A stretch of DNA of 64,000 bases from Yoonia sp. I 8.24. GTDB lineage: Bacteria; Pseudomonadota; Alphaproteobacteria; Rhodobacterales; Rhodobacteraceae. The notes under the pieces are model-generated. The model saw nothing but the letters and a program-made list of their open reading frames with translations. It ran no database searches and was not told the DNA's origin. The position numbers and the translations under genes are program-made. The stretch is from assembly GCF_022096995.1 (NCBI RefSeq), contig NZ_JACXGQ010000004.1, positions 124,001-188,000 of the forward strand, read 5' to 3'. Positions 25,078 through 35,520 of this stretch are shown one piece after another. Within the stretch, counting starts at the first letter, position 1. Each line of letters starts with the position of its first letter.

Positions 25078-27921
25078 ATGACCTTCACCCCTACCGACTA
25101 CTTGCCTTATGATTTCGCCAATCGTCGCCACATCGGCCCTTCTCCGGTCGAGATGGATGAGATGCTCGATGTCGTAGGGGCTAACGATCTTGATGCGTTG
25201 ATCGCGGACACGTTGCCTGCAAAAATTCTGCAAGAAAAGCCGCTTGATTTTGGCAGGCCATTGTCAGAACGCGAATTGCTGCACCACATGAAGATCACGG
25301 CGTCAAAGAATAAGGTTCTGACCTCACTGATCGGACAAGGGTACCACGGCACGGTCACACCACCCGCAATCCAACGTAATATCTTAGAAAATCCGGCTTG
25401 GTACACGGCCTATACGCCTTACCAGCCAGAGATTTCGCAAGGGCGGCTTGAGGCCTTGTTGAACTTTCAAACGATGGTGTCTGACCTGACAGGGCTTGAA
25501 ATCGCGAACGCGTCACTGCTCGACGAGGCCACCGCCTGCGCCGAAGCCATGACAATGGCCCAACGCATCGCCAAGACAAAGGTTAAGGGTTTTTTCATCG
25601 ACGAAAACTGTCATCCGCAAAACATCGCCGTGATGAAGACCCGCGCCGCGCCGCTGGGAATTGCGATCACGGTGGGCCACCCCGATGATCTGGATGCGGA
25701 CGCCGTTTTTGGTGCGATTTTTCAGTTTCCGGGCACCTATGGCCATCTGCGCGACTTCACAGCTGAGATGGAAAAGCTCCACGCAACCAAGGCGATTGGC
25801 GTTATCGCCGCTGACCCGCTGTCGCTAACCCTGCTCAAAGAACCGGGCGCAATGGGCGCTGATATCGCCGTGGGTAGCACGCAACGCTTTGGCGTCCCCG
25901 TCGGATACGGCGGCCCGCACGCCGCCTATATGGCGACCAAGAAAAACTACGCGCGTTCCATGCCGGGGCGCATTGTTGGGGTGTCCATCGACAGCCTTGG
26001 GAACCGTGCTTACCGCCTGTCGCTGCAAACCCGCGAACAACATATCCGCCGTGAAAAAGCGACCTCAAACGTCTGTACGGCGCAGGCGCTTTTGGCTGTG
26101 ATGGCCGGGTTCTATGGCGTATTCCACGGGCCCGTTGGACTGCGGGCGATAGCACAACGCATCCATCGCAAAACCGCGCGCTTGGCCGAAGGGCTACGCT
26201 ATGCAGGATTCGAAATTCACCCGGCGACGTTCTTTGATACGATCACCGTCAACGTCGGCCCGATGCAGGCCGCCGTGATGAAATCTGCCGTCGACGAAGG
26301 CATCAACCTACGCAAAGTGGGGACAACGCAGGTGGGTATCACCCTTGATGAGCGCACGCGTTCGCGTACCATCGAGGCCGTCTGGCGCGCCTTTGGGATA
26401 GACCGCACCGACAAAGATTACACACCGCATTACCACGTGCCCCAAAAGCTGATCCGCAAGTCAGATTTCATGACCCACCCCGTGTTCCATATGAACCGCT
26501 CTGAGACTGAAATGATGCGCTACATGCGCCGCCTTGCAGACAGGGATCTCGCGCTGGACCGCGCGATGATCCCGCTGGGATCTTGCACGATGAAGCTGAA
26601 TTCAGCCGCAGAAATGATGCCGGTGTCTTGGGACGAATTTTCACTACTGCACCCCTATATCCCGCGCGATCAGGCGGCTGGCTATATGGAGATGATCGAC
26701 GATCTGTCGACAAAACTGTGCGAGATCACAGGCTATGACGCGATTTCCATGCAGCCCAATTCTGGTGCGCAAGGCGAATATGCGGGGCTGCTGAGCATCG
26801 CAGGCTACCACCGCGCAAATGGCCAAGATCACCGCAATATTTGCCTGATCCCGATGTCTGCACATGGCACGAACCCAGCATCTGCGCAAATGGTCGGATG
26901 GAAAGTGATCCCGGTGAAATCCGCTGAAAACGGTGATATCGACCTCGAAGATTTCCGCGCAAAGGCGACAGAACACGCGGATAATCTGGCTGCCTGTATG
27001 ATCACTTATCCGTCAACCCACGGTGTGTTCGAGGAAACGGTGATCGATGTCTGCAGGATCGTGCATGACCACGGGGGGCAGGTTTACATCGACGGCGCTA
27101 ACATGAACGCAATGGTGGGCCTGTCACGGCCCGGTGATCTGGGAGGCGACGTCAGCCACCTGAACCTGCACAAAACCTTTTGCATTCCGCACGGCGGCGG
27201 CGGCCCGGGTATGGGGCCGATTGGCGTCAAAAGCCATCTCATCGCGCATCTGCCCGGCGATCCCACGAGCGGCGAAGGCGCTGTTTCTGCCGCCGCATTC
27301 GGGTCGCCATCCTTGCTGCCAATTTCTTGGGCCTATTGTTTGATGATGGGCGGTGACGGGTTAACCCAAGCAACGCGGGTGGCGATCTTGAACGCCAATT
27401 ACATCGCAAAGCGGCTCGAAGGGGCGTTTGACGTGCTTTACAAAGGTCCATCTGGACGGGTCGCACATGAATGCATCATCGACACGCGGCCCTATGCCGA
27501 AAGCGCGGGCGTGACCGTAGACGACATTGCCAAGCGCCTGATCGATTGCGGCTTCCACGCCCCAACCATGAGCTGGCCTGTCGCGGGCACCCTGATGATC
27601 GAGCCCACGGAATCCGAAAACAAAGCCGAGCTTGATCGATTCTGCGATGCGATGCTCGCCATTCGGGACGAAATTCGTGAGATCGAAGAGGGTAAGATAG
27701 ACGCTGATAACAGCCCGCTTAAGCATGCCCCCCACACAATGGAAGACCTCGTGAAGGATTGGGATCGGCCCTATAGCCGTGAAACTGGCTGCTTCCCGCC
27801 CGGCGCGTTCCGGGTTGATAAATACTGGCCGCCTGTGAACCGCGTCGATAACGCATGGGGCGACCGCAATTTGACGTGCAGCTGCCCGCCGATGGAAAGT
27901 TACGCCAACGCAGACACATAG
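25078..27921 (+). CDS. gcvP: glycine dehydrogenase (decarboxylating), P protein
   Basis: Full-length single-chain P protein (947 aa). It decarboxylates glycine with pyridoxal phosphate and loads the aminomethyl group on H protein. Seen: the N-terminal half with [14 protein letters not shown] near residue 17, and the C-terminal half with the PLP-lysine segment [20 protein letters not shown] near 697. Many bacteria split this into two subunits; here it is one gene, with no frame break. Last gene of the riboswitch-controlled operon; no lpd gene for the L protein is in the window. Confidence 0.95.
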   Translation: MTFTPTDYLPYDFANRRHIGPSPVEMDEMLDVVGANDLDALIADTLPAKILQEKPLDFGRPLSERELLHHMKITASKNKVLTSLIGQGYHGTVTPPAIQRNILENPAWYTAYTPYQPEISQGRLEALLNFQTMVSDLTGLEIANASLLDEATACAEAMTMAQRIAKTKVKGFFIDENCHPQNIAVMKTRAAPLGIAITVGHPDDLDADAVFGAIFQFPGTYGHLRDFTAEMEKLHATKAIGVIAADPLSLTLLKEPGAMGADIAVGSTQRFGVPVGYGGPHAAYMATKKNYARSMPGRIVGVSIDSLGNRAYRLSLQTREQHIRREKATSNVCTAQALLAVMAGFYGVFHGPVGLRAIAQRIHRKTARLAEGLRYAGFEIHPATFFDTITVNVGPMQAAVMKSAVDEGINLRKVGTTQVGITLDERTRSRTIEAVWRAFGIDRTDKDYTPHYHVPQKLIRKSDFMTHPVFHMNRSETEMMRYMRRLADRDLALDRAMIPLGSCTMKLNSAAEMMPVSWDEFSLLHPYIPRDQAAGYMEMIDDLSTKLCEITGYDAISMQPNSGAQGEYAGLLSIAGYHRANGQDHRNICLIPMSAHGTNPASAQMVGWKVIPVKSAENGDIDLEDFRAKATEHADNLAACMITYPSTHGVFEETVIDVCRIVHDHGGQVYIDGANMNAMVGLSRPGDLGGDVSHLNLHKTFCIPHGGGGPGMGPIGVKSHLIAHLPGDPTSGEGAVSAAAFGSPSLLPISWAYCLMMGGDGLTQATRVAILNANYIAKRLEGAFDVLYKGPSGRVAHECIIDTRPYAESAGVTVDDIAKRLIDCGFHAPTMSWPVAGTLMIEPTESENKAELDRFCDAMLAIRDEIREIEEGKIDADNSPLKHAPHTMEDLVKDWDRPYSRETGCFPPGAFRVDKYWPPVNRVDNAWGDRNLTCSCPPMESYANADT

Positions 27922-27955
27922 CATGTACAAGAGAAGCATCAATCGGCACGAGCCG

Positions 27956-27975
27956 CGCGCGGATAAAACCGCGCG
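27956..27975 (+). terminator. hairpin after gcvP
   Basis: CGCGCGG (27956-27962) and CCGCGCG (27969-27975) pair around ATAAAA, with four more possible pairs outside a bulge (GGCA 27945-27948 with TGCC 27976-27979). It lies 35 bases after the gcvP stop. There is no T-run, so termination is a guess. Confidence 0.5.
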
Positions 27976-28079
27976 TGCCCTGCCTATCACGATGCGCATA
28001 TAGTTGTCTTTACATGTTGATTGTCGGGTACGTTTGATGGGAATAGAAACGCACAGAGCTTTGCATAAGGTGTACTCCA

Positions 28080-29225
28080 TTGGGTGTTCAAAAATCCGTC
28101 AGGAAACTTATCGTCCACGTTGGCCCACCAAAAACTGGCACCACGGCGCTTCAGCGCACGCTTTATGCCTCGCGGAACGCATTGATAGAAAGCGCGGTTC
28201 TATATCCCGAACCTCGCTGTGAGAATGCGTATAATCATGGCGATCTGTGCGCGACGTTTATTCCTTATCACGATGCGCCGCGCATGATGCGGAAGCGAAC
28301 GGAAGCTGAGTATGCGCAGTTGGGCGAGGATTTCAGCCAGAGCCTCCGGTCTCAGATCGATGAACTGCGGCCAGAGACGATCATTCTTTCATCCGAATGG
28401 TTCGCGCGGGCGTACAATGCCCCGGACGCCCAAAAGCTGTTTGAATTCTTGGAAAGCTTGGGCGCCGAGCAGATTGAAATTTTGCTCTATGCGCGTCGCC
28501 CGTCGGCGTTCTTTCTTTCGGCGTCGCAGCAACGGCTACGCGCGGCGGCACAATTCGCCCCGATATTTGAATGGAATGTGAACGGGCTGATCAAGGGTTT
28601 TGAGGAACGCTGCCCCTCTTACACCGTTACGGCCCGATCCTTTGACCGACAAAACCTCATTGGGGGCAGTATCGTTTCGGATTTCGCTGAGCGCTATATC
28701 CCACAGTGCAGAGATACCCTTGAAACACAGAGCACAACGCAAAAGGACAACCATAGCTTTTCGCCAGAGGCCATGGTTGTTTTGCAGGAATACCGGCGCC
28801 TCAAACTGCCCGACCAAGAGGATGTATTTACCAAGGGTACGCAGCGCTTGATCGGCAAGCTAGAACAGCTCGACTTTGCGGACAAAAACCCACGGCCAAA
28901 ATTGAAACCCGGCTGGAAAGACTATTTGGATTACGGCGACGCCCGACCGCTTGAACTCAGGGATCAGCATGGGATCATATTTTCGGATTTCGACTACGCA
29001 CGTTTAGAAAGAGGCGATTTTGCGCCCCGCCCCGAAAACGACGTTGATGTTGCTGATTATGTCGATGTCGATCACGAACGCCTCACCAAGATAGTCGACA
29101 ATTTGGCGCACAGATTTTGGTCGCCTTCACGTCGCAATGCCGCGTGGATCCAAAAGCTTGCATCAAAGATAAATAGTCAAGAACCGATGCGTCTGCCATT
29201 GTGGCGCAAAGTGAGCGGGTGGTGA
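28080..29225 (+). CDS. sulfotransferase-like P-loop protein
   Basis: A 381-aa protein with the N-terminal PAPS-binding-type loop VGPPKTGTTALQRTL (about residues 13-27), as in sulfotransferase families that decorate glycans. It has no signal peptide or membrane segment. The only available start is TTG 28080; AAGG at 28064-28067 is a weak, distant ribosome site. A glycosyltransferase gene follows at once, so a role in sulfating a surface polysaccharide is reasonable but inferred. I do not see the downstream 3'-phosphate-binding motif clearly. Confidence 0.68.
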   Translation: MGVQKSVRKLIVHVGPPKTGTTALQRTLYASRNALIESAVLYPEPRCENAYNHGDLCATFIPYHDAPRMMRKRTEAEYAQLGEDFSQSLRSQIDELRPETIILSSEWFARAYNAPDAQKLFEFLESLGAEQIEILLYARRPSAFFLSASQQRLRAAAQFAPIFEWNVNGLIKGFEERCPSYTVTARSFDRQNLIGGSIVSDFAERYIPQCRDTLETQSTTQKDNHSFSPEAMVVLQEYRRLKLPDQEDVFTKGTQRLIGKLEQLDFADKNPRPKLKPGWKDYLDYGDARPLELRDQHGIIFSDFDYARLERGDFAPRPENDVDVADYVDVDHERLTKIVDNLAHRFWSPSRRNAAWIQKLASKINSQEPMRLPLWRKVSGW

Positions 29226-29227
29226 AG

Positions 29228-30151
29228 ATGAACCCGGCCCCTCATCATACTTCTGAAACTCAGACGGAAATCCCGCGTATGGTCTGGGTCTTTTGGCTGC
29301 AAGGGTTTGACAAGGCTCCGCCTCTTGTCGATCTTTGTGTAAAGTCCTGGCAGCGCCAAAACCCTGGATGGACGGTAAACCTACTGTCAGAGAGCAACAT
29401 ACGCGAGTTTCTTGATCCCGCATTTTGTGATGAACTTTTGGCGACCGATTTACCTTTCAAGAAGAAGGCAAACATCATTCGCCTTGCTTTGGTGGCGCGG
29501 CATGGCGGCGTCTGGGTCGACGCGGATTGTATTTGCGTGCGGCCATTGGATGATTGGATTGACGATGCCGCGCGATCGGGTTTCTTCGCATTTAGATTCA
29601 TCGAGGAGGACCGCTGGTTTTCAGATCAAACCGTACCGTTTTGGCGCCGGATCACAGGCAAAACAAAAGACCGCGTGATGGCAAATTGGTTCCTAGCGGG
29701 CACACCAGGAAACCATATTGCGACGACGTTTGTGGACCTCCACTATAAGCTATTGAAAACCGCCTCAGCCAAGCGAAGGAGCGCGACAAAAACGATTGCA
29801 AAAGCGATTTTTCGGCGTATGCGGCGCAACGCCTACCTTGGCTCATTGGCGTCCAGTGTGCGTATTATTGGGATACTTGGCGACTATCCATATTTTATTT
29901 TCCACTATCATTTTGCAAAGCAACTACGCACCACCCCTGCGTTTCGTGATGCCTGGCAGGCGATACCAATACACGACGCCAGAACGGCGTTACAGTTTAG
30001 CCGGTCCCTTGGGTTACCTGTCGATGATCATTTCAAAGCCAGCATGCGCGGGACACAAACGCCCGTCTTTAAACTCCACTCCCGGCATGCCGCCCCCAAA
30101 CAACAAGGGGCGATTACCCAGTACGACTGGCTAAAAAGCACGTTCGACTGA
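29228..30151 (+). CDS. GT32-type glycosyltransferase / capsular polysaccharide synthesis protein
   Basis: A 307-aa sugar transferase. Seen: IPRMVWVFWLQGFDKAPPLV near the N-terminus, KKANIIRLALVARHGGVWVD and the metal-binding DxD in VDADCIC (about residue 98). These are features of the Gly_transf_sug/Caps_synth (GT32) group. ATG 29228 starts 2 bases after the sulfotransferase stop; an upstream in-frame ATG (29201) overlaps that gene and is less likely. Together the pair suggests synthesis of a sulfated surface glycan. Confidence 0.75.
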   Translation: MNPAPHHTSETQTEIPRMVWVFWLQGFDKAPPLVDLCVKSWQRQNPGWTVNLLSESNIREFLDPAFCDELLATDLPFKKKANIIRLALVARHGGVWVDADCICVRPLDDWIDDAARSGFFAFRFIEEDRWFSDQTVPFWRRITGKTKDRVMANWFLAGTPGNHIATTFVDLHYKLLKTASAKRRSATKTIAKAIFRRMRRNAYLGSLASSVRIIGILGDYPYFIFHYHFAKQLRTTPAFRDAWQAIPIHDARTALQFSRSLGLPVDDHFKASMRGTQTPVFKLHSRHAAPKQQGAITQYDWLKSTFD

Positions 30152-30395
30152 TACATGCGCCCGCGCGCAGTCTGAACCGCTCCTTGTTTACCGGAGGCTC
30201 TAACTCATGAGTAGGATGGAGCATAATGAACAAAACAACGAACAAATAATAAAACCAATTTCCCCATTACCGGGGCAAATAAGGGTCGTGGCTGTTTGAA
30301 CGAGACTTTGTTCGGACTGACCGAGCCTGTCTGACTCAGCGCCTATGGGACCAAATAGGTGGACCAGTCGCGCTTTGGTTCCGCCCCGAGTGCTC

Positions 30396-30530
30396 GTTTA
30401 CCAGTCGCACATTTCAAGACTTGAAAGCAGACAGCGCAGGGTTGATGTTATTGAACTACTCGACATTGCGGATGCACTTGACTTCGGCCCACATGCACTC
30501 GTTCAATCTATTACCTTAAGTGATGATTAG
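30396..30530 (+). pseudogene. remnant of an XRE-family HTH regulator
   Basis: The 45-codon stretch reads VYQSHISRLESRQRRVDVIE then LLDIADALDFGPHALVQSI. This is the recognition helix and C-terminal helices of an XRE (Cro/CI-like) DNA-binding domain. The first two helices are missing: the residues before it in this frame are unrelated, so the gene is truncated. Such regulators are common in mobile elements. Confidence 0.5.
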
Positions 30531-30701
30531 GGTAAGCAGCACGTAAGTTCCGTTTGGCAAAAAGCTATGGAGCAAGATCGGCCCTCGCCCAAGATGCTGC
30601 GGTTGCAGCCCGCATAGCGGACATTGACCGATGCCCAAAGGTCTTCCTTTCAGCAATCGCTCTCGAAGCATCCGTCATATTCTGGTTGTGGGTCCTGCCC
30701 C

Positions 30702-30741
30702 TACCGGAATCGAGCCGGTGTACACGGATTTGCAATCCGCT
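30702..30741 (-). repeat. tRNA-Cys fragment, candidate island attachment site
   Basis: 40 bases match 48473-48512 (inside the intact tRNA-Cys gene) at 39 positions; the only difference is G30714 versus A48485. The copied part covers the anticodon stem-loop (GCA), variable region and T arm. The acceptor strand is not conserved (TGCCCC before the match), so this is not a functional tRNA. Same orientation as the intact gene, as expected for an attachment-site pair. Confidence 0.8.
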
Positions 30742-31105
30742 AGAATTGTTTGTTCTCAAACCGTTTTGTGTGTGGCAGCCACTCGGAACGCAGCGGAAAC
30801 ATTTCAAGAATGTGTGGCAAGCAGAAACCTGATCGATCAAGTGAAAGCGTCTAAAAATTGCGGGCGTTGGCGCTCAATATCCCAGAGGATCATCGATGCA
30901 AACGACCTAAAGCGGACTATCAGGACATTAGTATGATGGTGCGGCCGCCTGCCTATATTCCGGATTTTCGTTGGTGTGCAAACTGCGACAGGCGACGGTT
31001 CCTGTCGTCACAATCTTGCCATCGACGTTGGGCCCGTGCCTCTCAGAGGTAAGGGTGTTGTTCGGTCCTATGAAGCGTCCATACTATCTTTGGGTCCTAT
31101 TGAGC

Positions 31106-32470
31106 CTAAACTAACAGGACTGGCTCTAATGCAGCAATGTAAGTCAACAAGTCCAGATCTTTCGTATTTGCCATCGAAAACAACGCTCCGATTGTCGTGT
31201 TGCTAGGAGTCACACCAATCGGCAAGCTCACCCCAGGCATCCCAAGGTAATTTCCCAACATTGTATTGCGCAGCGCCATAAGGTTCGTAGCAACGAATAA
31301 ATCATTGTCTGCTTCTAGTTTTGCGATTGACGGAGCGGTGATAGAGACCGTGGGAAAAAGCAAAATGTCGTCGCCAAGTTTTTCTACCACAGCGGCCTGC
31401 AACCTTGCACGTTCCCATTGTAGCTGAATGTAGTCTTGCGCTGTAAATTGGCTTGCAGAAAGCATACGTTCGCGGACGCGCTGATCCATTTTTGCAGCAT
31501 CCGCGCTGGCAAGGAGATCTTTGTGCAATGCAGCAGCTTCTGCAACGGTCAACGTCCCATGCTTGGAAAACAGGTCTGTAACTTCTGCAAAAATTGGAAA
31601 CTCCCGTTCGACGACTGAATACCCCGCCGCAATGAGCTGCTTAACCGCCCCTTCGAATGCGGCGGCAACTTCTGGATTTAACCCTTCCATCACCAGTGTC
31701 GTGGGGATAATCAGATTTGGCTTTGCATCAGATAGGATCGCCTGCGGTGCTGGCGTAGGATCGCCGCGCAGGATAGCGTCAAAGGTGATCAGGTCTTCGA
31801 TGGTGTGTGCGAACGTTCCGACAGAATCCAGACTTTCAGACAGTGGGAAGATGCCCGCCTTGTCATAGTGTTTTTGACTGGATTTGAACCCCACAATTCC
31901 ACAAAATGCTGCCGGTACACGGACCGAACCGGCGGTGTCCGTTCCAACCGCAAGTGGAACGATTGACGCCGCCACCGCAACGGCCGACCCTGCTGAAGAT
32001 CCCCCCGGTGCAAGCGGATCATCTTTGGAATTTGGGTTCACGGGTGTTCCAAAATGAGGGTTAAGGCCAAGGCCGGAATAGGCAAATTCAGACAGGTTAG
32101 TTTTGCCGATGCAGATCATGCCAGCCTTTGTGCAGTTGTCGAAAATCACGGCAGGCTCGACTGGCGGTGTGGCATTTTCATAGACAGCACTTGCAGCGGT
32201 TGTCGCAGTTCCTGGCACGTCGAACAAATCTTTCCACGCGACGGGGATACCGTCGAACACACTTAACAATTTACCTGCTTTACGCCGCGCATCACTCGCA
32301 CGGGCGGCCTTAAACGCAGCTTCTTTGGTCAGGGAAATGAAGATGCTATCATCGTTGTGGTCCTTGATCCTGGCAAAACAGGACTCAACGAGCGCTTCTG
32401 AGGTCAGTTCACCCCGTGCGAGTGATTTTGCCAGAGCTGTCGCACTCATTTGTGGTAGGTCTTTAGTCAC
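31106..32470 (-). CDS. amidase (amidase-signature family)
   Basis: A 454-aa amidohydrolase. The Ser-cisSer-Lys triad is visible: Lys80 in GIPVAWKDLF, cis-Ser158 in PGGSSAGSAVAVA, and nucleophile Ser182 in GTDTAGSVRVPAAF. It hydrolyses a carboxamide to acid and ammonia; the substrate cannot be read. It is 24 bases downstream of the TRAP large permease gene on the same strand, so it probably acts on the compound imported by that transporter. GatA is unlikely, because gatC/gatB are absent and the context is catabolic. Confidence 0.88.
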   Translation of the reverse strand: MTKDLPQMSATALAKSLARGELTSEALVESCFARIKDHNDDSIFISLTKEAAFKAARASDARRKAGKLLSVFDGIPVAWKDLFDVPGTATTAASAVYENATPPVEPAVIFDNCTKAGMICIGKTNLSEFAYSGLGLNPHFGTPVNPNSKDDPLAPGGSSAGSAVAVAASIVPLAVGTDTAGSVRVPAAFCGIVGFKSSQKHYDKAGIFPLSESLDSVGTFAHTIEDLITFDAILRGDPTPAPQAILSDAKPNLIIPTTLVMEGLNPEVAAAFEGAVKQLIAAGYSVVEREFPIFAEVTDLFSKHGTLTVAEAAALHKDLLASADAAKMDQRVRERMLSASQFTAQDYIQLQWERARLQAAVVEKLGDDILLFPTVSITAPSIAKLEADNDLFVATNLMALRNTMLGNYLGMPGVSLPIGVTPSNTTIGALFSMANTKDLDLLTYIAALEPVLLV

Positions 32471-32494
32471 GCGAAGCTCCGATTATTTTGGGCG

Positions 32495-33757
32495 TTAGAT
32501 AAAAATTGTGATGACTTTTGGGAATAAGATCAGTCCCAAAAGGACGACCAGATATGCGCCGATATAGGGTAGCGCACTTTTAGAGATGTCTTCTATGCGC
32601 GATCCCGACAGCCGCGCCGCGATAAACAGGTTGAGACCAACAGGAGGTGTGAAGTTCCCGACCGCAAGCGCGATGACCGTAAAGACGCCAAAATAGATTG
32701 GATCAATGCCGACGGCGGCGATCAACGTTCCCAGCGTAGGTACCAGTAAAACCAATGCTGCGACGTTGTCTAAAAAGGTCCCTGCGATTAGCAAAAGCGC
32801 AAGTATCATGAACATAATCAGCGTTGGGTTGCTGCTAATTTCGAGGATCGACATCGCGACCGCTTGCGGCAGTTGCTCTGCAGTAATGATATAGGAAAAC
32901 GCGTTTGCGGTGCCCATCAGATACATCACCACAGCCGAGCTGATCGCCGTGTTCACGAAGATTGGGCCAAGTGATTTGAGCGTAATTGACCGATAGATGA
33001 ACAGCCCAACTATAAGCCCGTACAAGCAAGCAATCGCAGCAGATTCCGTTGGCGTGAATATCCCACCATAAATCCCACCCAGAATGATCAGGGGCATGAT
33101 CAAGGCAAGCCCGCTTTCGCTCATAACTTTGCGCGCACCGACAGAGGGCACCCGTGGCTCGCCGGCCAGACCATTCTTTTTGGCCAATAAGTAATTCACG
33201 CACCCCAAGGCCAGTGCGATAAAGACGCCCGGCAAGATGCCCGCAATAAACAAATCACCGATCGAAACGTCCGCGATTGTGCCGTAGATGACCATTGTGA
33301 GGCTGGGGGGGATAATCAGCCCAAGCGCACCAGACGATGCCACGACTGCGCCTGCAAAAGATGGCGAATAGCCGCGTTCTTTCATCGATGGGATCAAAAT
33401 GGACCCAATCGCAGAGGTCGTCGCCGGGGCAGATCCCGAAATAGCACCAAAGAACGCAGATGCCCCCGTCGACATCTGCGCCAAACCACCCGGGTAACGC
33501 CCTAGTGCCAGTCCGGCGAGCTTGACCAACCGTTCCGAAATTTGTGCGGCTGCCATGATGTTGCCTGCCAACAAAAACAGGGGGATCGCAAGGAAAGGGA
33601 AGCTGTTCAAACCGTTAAACAGTTTTTGCGGAATAATCAGCAAAGGGATTGGGCTGGCGAAATGTATCGCCACAACGGATGCAATCCCAAGCGCAAAGGC
33701 GACCGGCACGCCCAAAAGCAAAAGACCAAACAGAGCGATAAACAGTATCTCGGTCAT
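32495..33757 (-). CDS. TRAP transporter large permease (DctM-like)
   Basis: A 420-aa integral membrane protein with about 11-12 hydrophobic segments, the sodium-coupled translocation subunit of a TRAP importer. Seen: the DctM-type segments SSGALGLIIPPSLTMVIYGT near residue 140 and FTPTESAAIACLYG near 233, and AVGNFTPPVGLNLF near 365. Its start overlaps the small permease stop by 4 bases. The operon order is binding protein, small permease, large permease, amidase. Confidence 0.93.
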   Translation of the reverse strand: MTEILFIALFGLLLLGVPVAFALGIASVVAIHFASPIPLLIIPQKLFNGLNSFPFLAIPLFLLAGNIMAAAQISERLVKLAGLALGRYPGGLAQMSTGASAFFGAISGSAPATTSAIGSILIPSMKERGYSPSFAGAVVASSGALGLIIPPSLTMVIYGTIADVSIGDLFIAGILPGVFIALALGCVNYLLAKKNGLAGEPRVPSVGARKVMSESGLALIMPLIILGGIYGGIFTPTESAAIACLYGLIVGLFIYRSITLKSLGPIFVNTAISSAVVMYLMGTANAFSYIITAEQLPQAVAMSILEISSNPTLIMFMILALLLIAGTFLDNVAALVLLVPTLGTLIAAVGIDPIYFGVFTVIALAVGNFTPPVGLNLFIAARLSGSRIEDISKSALPYIGAYLVVLLGLILFPKVITIFI

Positions 33758-34224
33758 GGCTTTTTCCAGTTTAAGAATTTTTGGACTTGTTGTTCACATA
33801 AAAAGACCAGCGCAATGACCGACCCAACTGGCATTGCCATGGTGATATAACCAACAGGTATCCGTGCAGCAGGCGAGGTTTGCCGCATCGCCCTAAGCGC
33901 CAGATCGTGGCCCTTGACGACAACAAGACACAGGAAGGCGACAAGAAGTAAAAAGATAACAACATCCACAATAGTCTCTGCCCGCTTGGGGAGCCGCGTT
34001 TTGATGATGTCCATTGCGATGTGATTGTTGCTGCGAAAGGCAACTGCAGCCCCCAGAAAGACCGACCAAATCATCGCGTAGATCGAGAGTTCACTGGCTG
34101 CAGCGAAGGAAAAGTTAAAGAGAAACCGTCCACCGACTTGTGCAGTCACAAGCACAAAAACGGCAAATAAACAAAATCCGGCCAGGTATTTAGTGATTAT
34201 TTCTAGCCAGTTAAAGAACTTCAT
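33754..34224 (-). CDS. TRAP transporter small permease (DctQ-like)
   Basis: A 156-aa protein with four hydrophobic segments (about residues 14-34, 46-66, 85-105 and 127-147), the usual size and pattern of the TRAP small subunit. The segment ELSIYAMIWSVFLGAAVAFRSNNHI is typical. It is coupled to the large permease gene and follows the binding protein gene by 49 bases, with a hairpin in that gap. Confidence 0.9.
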   Translation of the reverse strand: MKFFNWLEIITKYLAGFCLFAVFVLVTAQVGGRFLFNFSFAAASELSIYAMIWSVFLGAAVAFRSNNHIAMDIIKTRLPKRAETIVDVVIFLLLVAFLCLVVVKGHDLALRAMRQTSPAARIPVGYITMAMPVGSVIALVFLCEQQVQKFLNWKKP

Positions 34225-34239
34225 ACTTTCCCTTTCGGT

Positions 34240-34267
34240 TGGTCCGCACAGTCTCCAGCGCGGACCA
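34240..34267 (-). terminator. hairpin between TRAP binding-protein and permease genes
   Basis: TGGTCCGC (34240-34247) and GCGGACCA (34260-34267) form an 8-bp stem with a 12-base loop directly after the binding-protein stop. No T-run. It probably stabilises or attenuates the message so that binding protein is in excess. Confidence 0.5.
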
Positions 34268-34273
34268 TCTCAA

Positions 34274-35251
34274 TCAATCTGCAAGCGTTGCTTGAATTTC
34301 TTCGATGATATCGGCGTCCAAGGTTTCTTTGAACATGTCAATCACAGGCGCTGTTGCTTCTTGGAACGGCGTGACATCAACGTCGTTGATTTGATTGCCC
34401 AACTCGGCCAGTTCTGCCCATTGCGCATCTTCAAGGTCATTCACCATATTCAAGTGAATGCCCGCCATTTCAGTCGCCGTATCAAGCAAAACTTGACGAT
34501 GCTCTTCAGAAAGGGATTCGAGCAGCGCTTCGTTCATGATCAGTGGCGACCCGAGGTAGATGTGCGCAGTCCGTGTTGTGTAGGCCTGAACTTCGTAGAA
34601 CTTTTGTGTCAAAATGTGTGCGGGCGGGTTCTCTTGCGCGTCAGCAGTCCCCAACTGCAAAGCCGAGTACAGCTCGCCAAAGGAAATCACGACTGGGTTG
34701 GCACCCATGGCTTTAAACGTTTCAACGAAGACTTCGCCTTCTGGAACGCGAATTTTAACGCCTTCAAGATCAGCAGGTGTGGTGATTGGTTGTTCATTGT
34801 TGGTAATGTTGCGCAGACCGCCCATCCACCAGCCGATAACAACAGCTCCCGTGCCATCCATCTTGGCTTCAAGTTGATCGCCAACCGGTCCTTCAAGAAC
34901 CTCATGAACATCATCCAACGATGAGAACAAGAATGGCAGGTTCAAGATACCCATGTCCGGCACCCAGTTGGACAAAACCGTATCAGAAACGAGAAAGATG
35001 TCTTGCGTTCCCAGCATTGTGCCTTCGACGGCTTCTAATTGCTTACCAAGCTGATCGGCAGGGTAAACTTGAATGTCGATTTCGCCGTTTGTCCGCTCCC
35101 TGACGGCGTCGGCAAACAACTCAGAAATCGTTTGGTAGTGGTGTGTCGGGGCCCCCGTATGGCCAAGTCGCAATGTGATCGTATCTGCATGTGCAGCACT
35201 TACCAGAAGCGACGAAATGGCAATGGCCGAAGCGGCGGAAAATAGTTTCAT
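34274..35251 (-). CDS. TRAP transporter periplasmic binding protein (DctP-like)
   Basis: Extracytoplasmic solute receptor (325 aa) with a signal peptide (about residues 1-22, ending AHA-D). It has the DctP family features: LRLGHTGAPTHHYQTISELF near 27, EGVKIRVPEGEVFVETFKAM near 163 with the arginine that usually binds a carboxylate, and GADAQENP-like GTADAQENPPAHI near 205. The ligand is therefore probably an organic acid or acid amide. It is divergent from the LysR gene. Confidence 0.92.
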   Translation of the reverse strand: MKLFSAASAIAISSLLVSAAHADTITLRLGHTGAPTHHYQTISELFADAVRERTNGEIDIQVYPADQLGKQLEAVEGTMLGTQDIFLVSDTVLSNWVPDMGILNLPFLFSSLDDVHEVLEGPVGDQLEAKMDGTGAVVIGWWMGGLRNITNNEQPITTPADLEGVKIRVPEGEVFVETFKAMGANPVVISFGELYSALQLGTADAQENPPAHILTQKFYEVQAYTTRTAHIYLGSPLIMNEALLESLSEEHRQVLLDTATEMAGIHLNMVNDLEDAQWAELAELGNQINDVDVTPFQEATAPVIDMFKETLDADIIEEIQATLAD

Positions 35252-35451
35252 GTGATGTTCCTCTTGTTGGATAGCGTCTATTCGAAGACCAGTTTGTGGC
35301 TCTATTATTTTTCTCGATCGTGACCGCCCCTTCGCTTGCAGAAGGGAAAGTAAACAAAGTGTCTGGCGCTTGTAGAACCATTACCTTGCTTTCAACATCA
35401 ACTATGGCATTGCATTTTTTGCCGCAGGTAGCATTAACTTGCGAAGTGCGC

Positions 35452-35503
35452 GTTGCCAAATCGGCAACAGATCATTTCGCAATATGCGCAATTATTGTGC
35501 GAA
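35452..35503. promoter_or_regulatory. candidate LysR-type operator region
   Basis: Two inverted repeats lie in the gap between the divergent TRAP operon and the lysR gene. GTTGCC-AAATC-GGCAAC (35452-35468) has T-N11-A-like geometry. TTCGCA (35476-35481) pairs with TGCGAA (35498-35503). LysR regulators usually bind such sites beside their own gene; binding here is inferred. Confidence 0.4.
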
Positions 35504-35520
35504 GAAGACCGGGGTATGCA

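Larger units (their letters stand above)
30152..31105. other. decayed intergenic region at the left edge of the tRNA-Cys island
   Basis: No intact gene. It holds a 30-codon frame at 30207-30299 with GGAGG 9 bases upstream (probably not meaningful), a remnant of an XRE-type regulator (30396-30530) and a tRNA-Cys fragment (30702-30741). The rest looks random. This is what a junction worn by repeated insertions would look like. Confidence 0.5.

Noticed and set aside
30702-30741. A second functional tRNA-Cys gene
   Set aside because: Only the anticodon to T-arm part is present; the acceptor strands and CCA are missing, so it cannot fold as a tRNA.
35296-35520. N-terminal extension of the LysR regulator
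   Set aside because: It covers the divergent promoter region; LysR proteins begin directly with the helix-turn-helix at ATG 35521.
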